Made by a program: the position numbers and the translations under genes. Positions 12,926 to 21,171 of a DNA stretch of 53,537 nucleotides are shown here, in pieces. Each line of letters begins with the position of its first letter. The first letter of the stretch is position 1. The notes beneath the pieces are model-generated. The model saw only the letters and a program-made list of their open reading frames with translations. It had not been told where the DNA came from and searched no databases. The DNA comes from Bacteroidia bacterium (lineage in GTDB: Bacteria; Bacteroidota; Bacteroidia; Bacteroidales; VadinHA17): contig JAPLED010000059.1 of the NCBI GenBank assembly GCA_026391475.1, forward strand, positions 1 through 53,537, written 5' to 3'.

Positions 12926-12955
12926 TTTGAATAAAGTAAAATAGTTGTACTTTTG
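12926..12955 (+). promoter_or_regulatory. Promoter of the rpsF-rpsR-rplI operon
   Basis: TTTG at 12926-12929 is followed after 18 bases by TACTTTTG at 12948-12955, a near-ideal Bacteroidota housekeeping promoter. The rpsF ATG lies 38 bases further on, which leaves a leader of roughly 30 bases. Confidence 0.8.
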
Positions 12956-12993
12956 CGAGCCAAAATCATTAAACTAATAAACAATTAATTACT

Positions 12994-13347
12994 ATGTTGA
13001 ATCAGTACGAAACCGTTTTCATTGCAACTCCCGTTTTATCTGAGAACCAGATGAAGGAAGCGGTACAAAAATTCAAGAAGGTCATTACCGATAATAGCGG
13101 TGAGATCGTTCATGAAGAGAACTGGGGTCTAAAGAAACTGGCCTATCCCATCCAGAAGAAGTCGACAGGCTTCTACTATTTGGTTGAGTTTAAAGGCACA
13201 GGTGATCTTATCGAAAAACTTGAAATCCAATATCGTAGAGATGAAAGGATCATCAGGTTTTTAACTTTCAGGATGGAAAAATTTGCCGTCGAATATGCAG
13301 AGAAGAAGCGAAAACAAAAAGAATCAGGAAAATCGAAGGAGGAATAA
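12994..13347 (+). CDS. rpsF: 30S ribosomal protein bS6
   Basis: A 117-residue S6 protein starting [20 protein letters not shown], with the characteristic strand [20 protein letters not shown] and the [12 protein letters not shown] segment. It sits on the platform of the small subunit next to bS18. The C-terminal tail is lysine-rich. It heads the rpsF-rpsR-rplI operon; no ssb or priB gene lies in it. No Shine-Dalgarno sequence precedes its own start, unlike the two downstream genes. Confidence 0.96.
   Translation: MLNQYETVFIATPVLSENQMKEAVQKFKKVITDNSGEIVHEENWGLKKLAYPIQKKSTGFYYLVEFKGTGDLIEKLEIQYRRDERIIRFLTFRMEKFAVEYAEKKRKQKESGKSKEE
13337..13342 (+). promoter_or_regulatory. Strong Shine-Dalgarno site of rpsR
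   Basis: AGGAGG lies 8 bases before the rpsR ATG and overlaps the last sense codons of rpsF. Spacing is optimal. Most other genes in the window have no comparable sequence. Confidence 0.85.
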
Positions 13348-13350
13348 GAT

Positions 13351-13620
13351 ATGGCACAGAACGAATCAGAAATCAGATATTTGACTCCGCCAACGGTTGA
13401 GATCAAGAAAAAGAAATACTGCAGGTTTAAGAAAAACAGGATCCGTTATATTGATTATAAGGACCCGGAATTTCTAAAAAAGTTTCTGAATGACCAGGGT
13501 AAAATTCTGCCACGCAGAATTACAGGTACTTCACTTAAATATCAAAGGAAAGTGGCAAAAGCCGTTAAAAGAGCCCGACACATTGCTCTTCTTCCTTATG
13601 TTACTGACCTTTTAAAATAA
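13351..13620 (+). CDS. rpsR: 30S ribosomal protein bS18
   Basis: An 89-residue S18 protein with the conserved segments [31 protein letters not shown] and [20 protein letters not shown]. It binds bS6 on the 30S platform. The start codon follows the rpsF stop by 3 bases and is preceded by a perfect AGGAGG. In Bacteroidota ribosomes bS18 and bS6, with bS21, are known to help bury the anti-Shine-Dalgarno end of 16S rRNA, which makes a strong site in front of this gene noteworthy. Confidence 0.96.
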   Translation: MAQNESEIRYLTPPTVEIKKKKYCRFKKNRIRYIDYKDPEFLKKFLNDQGKILPRRITGTSLKYQRKVAKAVKRARHIALLPYVTDLLK

Positions 13621-13625
13621 GGAGG
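13620..13625 (+). promoter_or_regulatory. Strong Shine-Dalgarno site of rplI
   Basis: AGGAGG lies 7 bases before the rplI ATG and begins on the last base of the rpsR stop codon. It is the second canonical site in this operon. Confidence 0.85.
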
Positions 13626-13632
13626 ATTAAAT

Positions 13633-14079
13633 ATGGAAATTATATTAATACAGGACGTCAACAAGCTTGGGCAGAAGGACGATATCGTAAATGTTAAAAA
13701 CGGGTACGGAAGAAATTTTCTGATTCCACTGGGCTTTGCCATTGCTGCATCATCTTCAGCAAAAAAGATGCATACTGAAAATCTCAGGCAGAGAGCTCAT
13801 AAAGAAGAGAAGATTAAGATAGCAGCCCAGGCAATAGCAGGCAAACTTGCTGATGTAAAAATTATCGTAGGTGCAAAAACCAGTACATCAGGGAAAATTT
13901 TCGGTTCAGTTAACACTATCCAGATAGCTGAGGCACTGAAGGAAAAAGGGTTTGATATTGACCGTAAAAACATTACCCTCCCTGAAGATCAGATCAAGGA
14001 AGTCGGTAATTACAAAGCTTTTATCAAACTTCACAGGGATGTAAGAGTTGAAGTTGATTTTGAGATCAAAGGAGAATAA
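13633..14079 (+). CDS. rplI: 50S ribosomal protein bL9
   Basis: A 148-residue L9 protein with the N-terminal RNA-binding domain (MEIILIQDVNKLGQKDDIVNVKNGYGRNFLIP), a long lysine-rich connecting helix (about 42-75) and a C-terminal domain with SGKIFGSVNTIQIAEAL and VEVDFEIKGE. It is the last gene of the operon and is followed by a clear hairpin terminator. Confidence 0.97.
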   Translation: MEIILIQDVNKLGQKDDIVNVKNGYGRNFLIPLGFAIAASSSAKKMHTENLRQRAHKEEKIKIAAQAIAGKLADVKIIVGAKTSTSGKIFGSVNTIQIAEALKEKGFDIDRKNITLPEDQIKEVGNYKAFIKLHRDVRVEVDFEIKGE

Positions 14080-14100
14080 GATATCCTTAAACAGAAAGAG

Positions 14101-14130
14101 AATAGGGACGTGCAATTGCGTGTCCCTATT
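14101..14130. terminator. Bidirectional terminator between rplI and ridA
   Basis: AATAGGGAC (14101-14109) pairs perfectly with GTCCCTATT (14122-14130) around a 12-base loop that itself contains the palindrome GCAATTGC. T-rich sequence follows on the plus strand. The two genes converge here, so the hairpin probably serves both. Confidence 0.8.
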
Positions 14131-14131
14131 T

Positions 14132-14509
14132 CTATTTCATAGCAATTGTTTCTATTTCTATTAAAGCACCCAGAGGCAACTCCTTAGCAGCAAATGCAGA
14201 TCTTGCCGGTTGTTTTTCAGGGTAATATCTGGCATAGACTTCATTCATAGCTTTGAAGTTAGATATATCGCTTAGGATACATGTTGATTTAACAACATCA
14301 CTAAAAGAATAACCTGCTACGTCAAGTATAGCGGAAATACTTCTAAAGACCCGTTCAGTCTGTACTGTAATATCTCCTTCAACTAACTTTCCTGTTTCAG
14401 GATTAATAGGAATCTGACCGGAAACGTAAAGTGTATTCCTCATTTCAACGGCCTGACTATAAGGTCCAATTGCGGCAGGAGCTTTTGATGTGCTGAAAAT
14501 TTTCTTCAT
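14132..14509 (-). CDS. ridA: RidA-family enamine/imine deaminase
   Basis: A 125-residue YjgF/YER057c/UK114 protein. RidA hydrolyses reactive 2-aminoacrylate and related imines made by PLP enzymes. Visible are GPYSQAV at the N-terminus, LYVSGQIPINPETG, and the C-terminal PARSAFAAKELPLGALIEIE carrying the conserved arginine that binds the substrate carboxylate and the glutamate near the end. It lies 17 bases downstream of lptD on the same strand and probably shares its transcript. Confidence 0.94.
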   Translation of the reverse strand: MKKIFSTSKAPAAIGPYSQAVEMRNTLYVSGQIPINPETGKLVEGDITVQTERVFRSISAILDVAGYSFSDVVKSTCILSDISNFKAMNEVYARYYPEKQPARSAFAAKELPLGALIEIETIAMK

Positions 14510-14526
14510 GATGTCATATATTAGTT

Positions 14527-17199
14527 TTAGTATGTGTCATGGAAATCTTTTCTTCTTTCGTATTTCAGATCGCCAAGCACTGAAGCTTTAACTCTTATGG
14601 TAAAGTTCCACATTTGCATAGAACCGTTAGGTACCCAGTTTAAGTTCATCTCCCAGCAATGAAGGTCACGTGTAATTCCTATTTGTGTCATTGTAATTTT
14701 CTTGCTTGTGAAATCGTATCCGCTTGTGAAAGTGACCGACATCTTCTTAGTAATTGCAACACTGCCATTATTTAAAGAAAGCGCTTGAGTTATAGTCGAT
14801 TTTAAACCCGACTTGTAATAGTTGAAGATGTAACTTATATTAAGCGTCCATGGAACATTAAAAACCGGATAGCCGTATTCGTCGTGGAGCACTGCACCTG
14901 TATTCTGCTGTGCAAGATCATTTGGACCAGCCATTCCGTTATTTCCCGCGGCCCCCTGAGTTAATGCGTTCTGAGGAGGGGTATTTGTTTTTTTCTTATC
15001 CTTGTTTCTCTTCAGAAAATCGCTAAGACTAAAATCGAGACTTGTTGTAAAATTATTAAGCCTCATTAATTTCTTATTCTGAGTATATGCAAAGGTTTTA
15101 ATAGTTCTTCCTGTGCTATCTTGGCCATAAAGTGAAAAACTGCTGTTAGCAGAAATACCTATGTTCTCAAGGATTGTTGTCCTTATCTGCATGGAAACCG
15201 GCGCCCATTTCATTGAATCAGCAAAAACATTATATGAGGTATTTATGCTAAAATTATCGATAATCTTAACCTTCTTTGCCTTTCCGGTGGTGTCATCCCG
15301 GGCAAACACTTTGGCCTCCACAATATTAACCAGGCTTAATGAAATATTTCCGCTTTTCTGTGATAAGGAAGGTGTGCCAAAAATATTCCCTTCGTAAATG
15401 GAATATTCACTAAAAATTTTTTTCGTAGAATCGATCTGTACCTTTCTGTACATCCTGGAACTGAGCCCTGGGAGAGCAGGAACAAAACTAAAGCTTACCG
15501 AAGGCTTGATCACATGACGGATTGCCTGAAGTCTTGAATTTGGATTTGTAAAAGAAAATTTACCGAATAACTGAGGGTTAAAACTTGCACTGATTGATGG
15601 GTTTAATGCTTGTCCATAAAAAACACCCCTGATTGTATCGTTGACAACTGATGGTATTCTTTGATTATTATCAGGATTGACATAATCAGGTTTCCAATTT
15701 TTTATGATCTTTTGAGTATACATGACCCCTGAATAGGTTATAGACGGGGAGATCGAAAAATTTTTGAAAGGACGGATCTGAAAACTTAAGGGAATATCAT
15801 GCTTGAAACCATTTTTCATATTTTTCCAGACTGCAGATGTAAACAGGAGACTGTCATATGTATTTATTTGATTATCAAGTGATGCAGAATATGAAAGTTG
15901 AAGTTCCTGGTACCATTTTGTTGGTCCTGAACTATTTTTACCCCTGAACAGATAAATCCTTCCTGCATTAAAACTGACCTTGGGGAGATTAAGACTTACA
16001 GTTTTATTTTTGACATTCTGACTATGGTTCGCACTTACCGACAGATTGAAGGGGGTTCCATCCCATGATTTGGAATAACTTACGCTTGATTGGCGTTGGG
16101 TTGTTACATGTTCGGTAACAGTATAACTGTTGTTACGATCGTACCCGCTGGAACTCATATTCACACTGGCAGAGAATCTGGAGCCCGGTGCAGCTTTAGC
16201 ATCCTGAGTATAATCCCACCCTACCCTGTAGTTCTTGGATTCATTGTAATCAGGCAATCCTTTGTGTCCCATCTTATTATCAGCGTAACTAAAAGAAAAA
16301 TTTCCACTATATTTATACAGTCTTTTATAGTTGGTTTGTGCTGTAGCCATCCAGGTACCATTTGAGTATAGGTTTCCTTTCAGGGACAGATCAAAATAAT
16401 CGCTTAATGCAAAATAATAACCCCCTTCAGTAAGAGAATAACCCCGTGCCCGTTCTTCGCCAATACGGGGGATCAGTAATCCCGATGCAACTCTTTTGGT
16501 CTGGATAGGAAAAAAGCCGAAAGGAATAAAAAGTGGTAATGGTATTCCCTCGAGTACCAGGTTACCCGGGCCGGAAATAATCTTTTTGCCTGGGAATACT
16601 TTTGCACGGCGTAAATCGATATAAAAGTGAGGAGTATCGGCATCACATGTCGAAATTTTGCTTTGCGCAATGTTCGATGTTCCATCTTCAAGAAGTTTGG
16701 TGAAAGAAGTGTTGAGGAGGAGTCCACCTTCTTGTTTTGTGATAATGTTTTTAGCAAAACCATTATGCGTTTTAAAATTATATGTAAGCGTATCAGCTTC
16801 ATATTCCTGTGTTCCTTCTTTAAAAACCGGCTTACCTGAAATTTTTCCAGTCGTATCCATTCTTCCAACCGCAAAAACAAGGTTTGTTTTCATATCAAAA
16901 ACAATCGAATCGGCTTTGATTTCGATTTTTTCGTAATTTACTGTAGCTGTATTGACAAGAAACACTTTCTTATTGACTATATCTACTTTTTTATAACCAA
17001 CTGCTGTATAGGTAACCTTCGAGTTAATGGCATTGGGCGAGAAGTGGCGTAAGTTTTTCAGAGTGGTATCAGTTATCACAGAATCCTGTTGAATAATTAA
17101 TGTGTCCATAACATTTTTGCCTTCCTGAGAGAACAATGAAATAGATTGGACCATTACGAGGAACACTACAAGTAACCGCTTTTCTTTAAAAAAATACAA
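14527..17199 (-). CDS. lptD: LPS-assembly outer-membrane protein LptD, Bacteroidota type
   Basis: An 890-residue exported protein: signal peptide at 1-25 (VFLVMVQSISLFSQ), an N-terminal OstA/LptA-like beta-jellyroll part (KIEIKADSIVFDMKTNLVFAVGRMD and KEGTQEYEADTLTYNFKTHNGFAK, about 60-180), then a long region of alternating aromatic beta strands that should form the barrel, ending in an amphipathic strand. LptD inserts lipopolysaccharide into the outer leaflet. The divergent amidase and MCE genes next to it are also envelope genes, and this grouping is common in the phylum. Confidence 0.88.
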   Translation of the reverse strand: MYFFKEKRLLVVFLVMVQSISLFSQEGKNVMDTLIIQQDSVITDTTLKNLRHFSPNAINSKVTYTAVGYKKVDIVNKKVFLVNTATVNYEKIEIKADSIVFDMKTNLVFAVGRMDTTGKISGKPVFKEGTQEYEADTLTYNFKTHNGFAKNIITKQEGGLLLNTSFTKLLEDGTSNIAQSKISTCDADTPHFYIDLRRAKVFPGKKIISGPGNLVLEGIPLPLFIPFGFFPIQTKRVASGLLIPRIGEERARGYSLTEGGYYFALSDYFDLSLKGNLYSNGTWMATAQTNYKRLYKYSGNFSFSYADNKMGHKGLPDYNESKNYRVGWDYTQDAKAAPGSRFSASVNMSSSGYDRNNSYTVTEHVTTQRQSSVSYSKSWDGTPFNLSVSANHSQNVKNKTVSLNLPKVSFNAGRIYLFRGKNSSGPTKWYQELQLSYSASLDNQINTYDSLLFTSAVWKNMKNGFKHDIPLSFQIRPFKNFSISPSITYSGVMYTQKIIKNWKPDYVNPDNNQRIPSVVNDTIRGVFYGQALNPSISASFNPQLFGKFSFTNPNSRLQAIRHVIKPSVSFSFVPALPGLSSRMYRKVQIDSTKKIFSEYSIYEGNIFGTPSLSQKSGNISLSLVNIVEAKVFARDDTTGKAKKVKIIDNFSINTSYNVFADSMKWAPVSMQIRTTILENIGISANSSFSLYGQDSTGRTIKTFAYTQNKKLMRLNNFTTSLDFSLSDFLKRNKDKKKTNTPPQNALTQGAAGNNGMAGPNDLAQQNTGAVLHDEYGYPVFNVPWTLNISYIFNYYKSGLKSTITQALSLNNGSVAITKKMSVTFTSGYDFTSKKITMTQIGITRDLHCWEMNLNWVPNGSMQMWNFTIRVKASVLGDLKYERRKDFHDTY

Positions 17200-17208
17200 C
17201 TTAAATAC

Positions 17209-17216
17209 TATTTTTG
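17209..17216 (+). promoter_or_regulatory. Probable -7 element for the amidase gene
   Basis: TATTTTTG fits TAnnTTTG; TTTA sits 20 bases upstream as a weak -33. It lies just inside the divergent lptD-amidase spacer. A minus-strand TAGTTTTG at 17249-17256 could serve lptD. Confidence 0.4.
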
Positions 17217-17277
17217 TATAGTTTTTGTGTGATACCGGGATGCAAGCGCAAAACTAATTAAAAAACATGAACTAAAA

Positions 17278-18435
17278 ATGAGTACAGGAATTAAAAACGG
17301 CAAACTTCATACCAATAATATATATGTAGTAAAATTGATTTTTCTCTTTATTGCATTCATTATTGTTTCAGGTTCAGCATCAGCTTTGAAGAATGATAAG
17401 GGCTGGGTAATTGTGATTGATGCAGGACATGGAGGAAAAGATCCCGGGGCTGTGGGATCCTTCAGCTATGAAAAGAATATCACATTAGCAATTGCTCTTA
17501 GAACGGGCGAATATATTGAACAGAATATCAAGAATGTAACTGTAATCTATACAAGGAAAAATGATACATTCGTTGAACTAAGGGACCGTGCCAATATTGC
17601 CAATAAGAATAATGCCGATCTTTTCATTTCAATACATGCCAACTGGGCAAAATCAAAAAATATCCAGGGAACCGAGACCTTTATAATGGGATTGGCAAAA
17701 AATGATCAGAATCTTGAAGTTGCAAAGAAAGAGAATGAGGTGATACTTCTGGAAAATGACTTCTCCACTAAATATGAAGGATTTGATCCAAAATCGCCGG
17801 AATCATATATCATATTTACTCTGATACAAAATATTTTTCAGGAACAGAGCACAGGTCTGGCATCAAAAATTCAAACCCAATACAAAGAGAATATATATAG
17901 AGCAGACAGAGGAGTCAAACAGGCCGGGTTCTGGGTATTGTTCATGACAACCATGCCCAGTGTTCTTACAGAAACTGGTTTTATTACTAATCCTTCTGAG
18001 GAAAAGTATCTTAACTCAAAACAGGGTCAGGATTATCTTGCTTCTGCCCTTTTCAAGGCCTGCAGAGACTATATCAATGAGATTGACAGTAAGAGTGGCA
18101 TGTCTCCGGTAAAGAACCAGAATCCCGAACCGGAACCTGACATTTCCACACCGGTAATTTCACCGGCAGGAGAAATAGTATTTATGGTTCAGATCGTCAC
18201 CTTTTCGTCAAAAAAAGAAGTTAAACCCGGAAATTTCAATGGGTTGACAGATGTTGTTGAATTAGATACACGGGATCGCTTCAGATACGCTACCGGCAGC
18301 TTTACTGATTATTCCGATGCTGTCAGGTATTTGAAAAAGATAGAAGCTGTATATCCTGATGCCTTCGTAATAGCAGTTAAAGACAACAAAATATTACCTT
18401 TGCAACAGGCTATGGAGCAAAAAAATAAAAAATAA
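17278..18435 (+). CDS. N-acetylmuramoyl-L-alanine amidase (Amidase_3) with SPOR-like tail
   Basis: A periplasmic zinc enzyme that cuts the amide between N-acetylmuramic acid and the stem peptide. A signal anchor or signal peptide spans about 15-36. The catalytic domain has the zinc ligands His51 (VIDAGHGGKDPGA), Glu65 and His120 (ISIHANW), and the catalytic Glu232 (LTETGFITN). The last 95 residues (EIVFMVQIVTFSS, FRYATGSFTDYSDAVRYLKKI, DAFVIAV) resemble a SPOR peptidoglycan-binding domain, which would direct the enzyme to the division site. The MCE gene follows 13 bases downstream. Confidence 0.92.
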   Translation: MSTGIKNGKLHTNNIYVVKLIFLFIAFIIVSGSASALKNDKGWVIVIDAGHGGKDPGAVGSFSYEKNITLAIALRTGEYIEQNIKNVTVIYTRKNDTFVELRDRANIANKNNADLFISIHANWAKSKNIQGTETFIMGLAKNDQNLEVAKKENEVILLENDFSTKYEGFDPKSPESYIIFTLIQNIFQEQSTGLASKIQTQYKENIYRADRGVKQAGFWVLFMTTMPSVLTETGFITNPSEEKYLNSKQGQDYLASALFKACRDYINEIDSKSGMSPVKNQNPEPEPDISTPVISPAGEIVFMVQIVTFSSKKEVKPGNFNGLTDVVELDTRDRFRYATGSFTDYSDAVRYLKKIEAVYPDAFVIAVKDNKILPLQQAMEQKNKK

Positions 18436-18448
18436 AATAAAATATTAA

Positions 18449-19402
18449 ATGAAAAAGATCTCAAACGAAGTCAAGGTTGGCGCTGTTGCATTATTGACAA
18501 TATTGGTTTTTATCTGGCTATACAATTTTCTTAAGGGAAAAGATTTTTTTACCAATTCGGCTTATTATTATACCGTTTATGATAAGATAGGCGGACTGGC
18601 AGAATCGAGCCCGGTTGAAATCAACGGATATAAAGTAGGTGTTGTTCAATCGATTGATTTTATAGATGCTGAAAGCGGCAGATTATTAGTTGTATTTTCA
18701 GTAAGCAAGGATTTTAAGCTCCCAAAGAATACAATTGCAGAAATTGTTCCAATATCTCTTCTGGGAGGAATGAAGGTTCAATTTGTTTATGGTAATGGTC
18801 CTGGAACATATTCTGATGGCGATACAATCCCCGGTTGGCTTGCAGAATCACTTACGGATAAAGTAGAAACGGAACTGTTACCTGTTAAGGATAAGATCAT
18901 AAATCTTATTATTGTCCTCGATTCTGTCATCAGTTCGGTAAATGAAGTAATGGATGCTGATTTTAAGAAGGATCTTGGCGGAACTCTTGCCAACCTTAAC
19001 AGTACCACAGAGAGCCTTGACAAGATAATCGGATCAAAAGAACAGGAACTTAAAGCCACACTTGATAATATCAATAAATTCAGCAAGATGCTTTCGGATA
19101 ATTCGGAAAAGATGAGCAGTACATTCAGCAATCTTGAATCAATTACCGATACCCTTGCAGCAGCTGACATCTATGCTTCTGTATCGAACCTTAAAGCAAG
19201 TCTTGAAAAAGCTGCCCTTTTGATAGACAATATGAATAATGGTAAAGGAACTGCGGGTCAATTCCTGACAAATGACACGCTTTATACAAATCTGACCAGT
19301 AGTCTGGAGAGTTTAAATGTACTTTTACAGGATATGAAGGCAAATCCAAAAAGATATATCCATTTTTCAATCTTCGGTAAAAAAAGTGCACATTCCAATT
19401 AG
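18449..19402 (+). CDS. MCE/MlaD-family lipid-transport substrate-binding protein
   Basis: A 317-residue protein with one N-terminal membrane helix (VGAVALLTILVFIWLYNFL, about 9-27), a single MCE domain (about 38-115, with GLAESSPVEINGYKVGVVQSI and PISLLGGMKVQFVYG) and a long C-terminal helical region with Leu/Asn heptads (about 140-290). Such proteins are periplasmic, anchored in the inner membrane, and form hexameric rings that carry phospholipids with an MlaE/MlaF ABC transporter. No permease or ATPase gene is in the window. Cotranscription with the amidase is likely. Confidence 0.88.
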   Translation: MKKISNEVKVGAVALLTILVFIWLYNFLKGKDFFTNSAYYYTVYDKIGGLAESSPVEINGYKVGVVQSIDFIDAESGRLLVVFSVSKDFKLPKNTIAEIVPISLLGGMKVQFVYGNGPGTYSDGDTIPGWLAESLTDKVETELLPVKDKIINLIIVLDSVISSVNEVMDADFKKDLGGTLANLNSTTESLDKIIGSKEQELKATLDNINKFSKMLSDNSEKMSSTFSNLESITDTLAAADIYASVSNLKASLEKAALLIDNMNNGKGTAGQFLTNDTLYTNLTSSLESLNVLLQDMKANPKRYIHFSIFGKKSAHSN

Positions 19403-19738
19403 TATTTTTCTAAAATTCAGATTATCTTGATCTTAAAAAAAAATATGAACCTATGACAAAATAGTCATCATTATAGTGAGATTATGTTGAATTTTGAGTA
19501 AGGACTCATAATGAGTTGTGTTACACCAACAAACCAATACTTATAATCATATATATTTGATATTCAATATTTTAATTAAAATAAAAAAAATCATTTTCAT
19601 AAGTTGCTGATGATTAAAAACATATACTTTTTTCGAGAAAATCAAGCAAAAATAATTTTTTTTATTAGTTTTTTTTTACAAATATTGCTACCTTAATCAG
19701 CTTGATTCTAACCAAGAGATTTTAAAAAACCAACCTAA
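19403..19738. promoter_or_regulatory. AT-rich spacer upstream of dnaA with two inverted repeats
   Basis: This 336-base gap holds no open gene. It contains the inverted repeat ATGAC-N6-GTCAT (19453-19468) and the odd palindrome ACTCATAATGAGT (19504-19516), 35 bases apart and both built on TGA/TCA half sites. A TATATTTG -7 element at 19552-19559 could start dnaA transcription with a leader of about 170 bases. The rest is A- and T-runs. No DnaA box (TTATCCACA) is present, so I do not call it an origin. Confidence 0.45.
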
Positions 19739-21169
19739 ATGAATAAGTCACATAATGACGTTTGGAATAACTGTCTTCAGATAATAAGGGATATTATTCC
19801 ATCCATCAGTTTCAAGACATGGTTTGAACCGATCATTCCATTAAAACTTGAAAATAATGTTCTTACCATCCAGGTGCCAAGTCCGTTTTTTTATGAGTAT
19901 CTTGAAGAGCAGTATATAGATATTCTAAGGAAGACTCTCAGGCGAGAGATCGGAACTGATGCGAAGCTTGAATATAACGTCGTTATGGAGAACACTAATT
20001 ATTCCGATGGCAAACCATATACAGTAAGATATCCTTCAAGAAATAAAACAGACCTTAATAACAGACCGGTTCAGGTTCCTTTCGATGTTACGCAACCATC
20101 AATAAAAAATCCATTCGTTATTCCAGGTATTAAAAAAGTTCATTTTGATCCAAAACTGAATCCTGATTACAATTTTAGCAATTACGTGGAGGGGGAATGC
20201 AATAGACTGGCAAGGTCAGCAGGAATTGCTGTTGGCAACAATCCCGGGGGAACAGCTTTTAATCCGTTGATGATCTATGGTGATTCCGGACTTGGAAAAA
20301 CTCATCTTGCACAGGCAATCGGAATACTCGTTAAAGAGAAGCACCCTGACAAGATCGTCCTGTATGTCAATGCGAATAAGTTTCAGACTCAATTTGTAGA
20401 ATCAATAAGAAATAATAACAAAAACGATTTCCTCCATTTCTACCAGATGATTGATGTCCTAATCCTGGATGATGTACACGAGTTTGCCGGAAAGGAAAAA
20501 ACACAGGATACATTCTTCCATATCTTCAACCATCTCCATCAATCAGGAAAACAGTTGATTCTGACATGCGACAGACCTCCTGTCGAACTTCAGGGAATGG
20601 AACAGAGACTTCTTTCAAGGTTCAAATGGGGACTACAGGCTGATCTTCAAAGACCTGATTATGAGACCCGGCTGGCTGTTCTAAAGAAGAAGGCATATAA
20701 CGACGGTATCGAATTACCGGAAGAAATATTCGAATTTCTGGCTGTAAATATCTCCAATAATATAAGGGAGCTTGAAGCTATTTTGATATCTCTTTATGCC
20801 CAATCTACACTAAACAGAAAAGAGATAACACTCGACCTGGCCAGATTGATGGTTGAAAAACTTATTAGTACGGCAAGACGTGAAATAACAATTGAATATA
20901 TCCAGAAGATAGTATGCGATTATTATAAGATTCCTATTGATTTTATTCAGGGAAAGACCAGAAAGAGAGAGATTGTTCAGGCGAGACAAGTATCGATGTA
21001 TTTTTCAAAAAGCCTTACAAAAGCATCTCTGGCCAGTATAGGGTCACATATCGGTGGCAAAGATCATGCAACAGTTTTGCATGCCTGTAAGACCGTTAAT
21101 AACCTTATAGACACTGATAAACATTTCAGAAACCAGATAAATGAAATTGAGAAGAAACTCAAAGTATAA
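19739..21169 (+). CDS. dnaA: Chromosomal replication initiator DnaA
   Basis: A 476-residue AAA+ initiator. Domain I spans about 1-85, followed by a short linker. The ATPase domain III has Walker A GDSGLGKT at 181-188, Walker B LILDDVHEF with Asp244-245, and the arginine-finger region QRLLSRFKWG. Domain IV at the C-terminus carries the helix-turn-helix signature GGKDHATVLHACKTV that binds DnaA boxes. It is followed 2 bases later by galK, an unusual partner, and is not next to dnaN or recF. Confidence 0.97.
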   Translation: MNKSHNDVWNNCLQIIRDIIPSISFKTWFEPIIPLKLENNVLTIQVPSPFFYEYLEEQYIDILRKTLRREIGTDAKLEYNVVMENTNYSDGKPYTVRYPSRNKTDLNNRPVQVPFDVTQPSIKNPFVIPGIKKVHFDPKLNPDYNFSNYVEGECNRLARSAGIAVGNNPGGTAFNPLMIYGDSGLGKTHLAQAIGILVKEKHPDKIVLYVNANKFQTQFVESIRNNNKNDFLHFYQMIDVLILDDVHEFAGKEKTQDTFFHIFNHLHQSGKQLILTCDRPPVELQGMEQRLLSRFKWGLQADLQRPDYETRLAVLKKKAYNDGIELPEEIFEFLAVNISNNIRELEAILISLYAQSTLNRKEITLDLARLMVEKLISTARREITIEYIQKIVCDYYKIPIDFIQGKTRKREIVQARQVSMYFSKSLTKASLASIGSHIGGKDHATVLHACKTVNNLIDTDKHFRNQINEIEKKLKV

Positions 21170-21171
21170 AA

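Noticed and set aside
19403-19738. Possible chromosome origin next to dnaA
   Set aside because: It is AT-rich and beside dnaA, but no DnaA box or near-match cluster is present. The only 1-mismatch box seen (TTGTCCACA) is single and lies in the dnaX-rpsF spacer.
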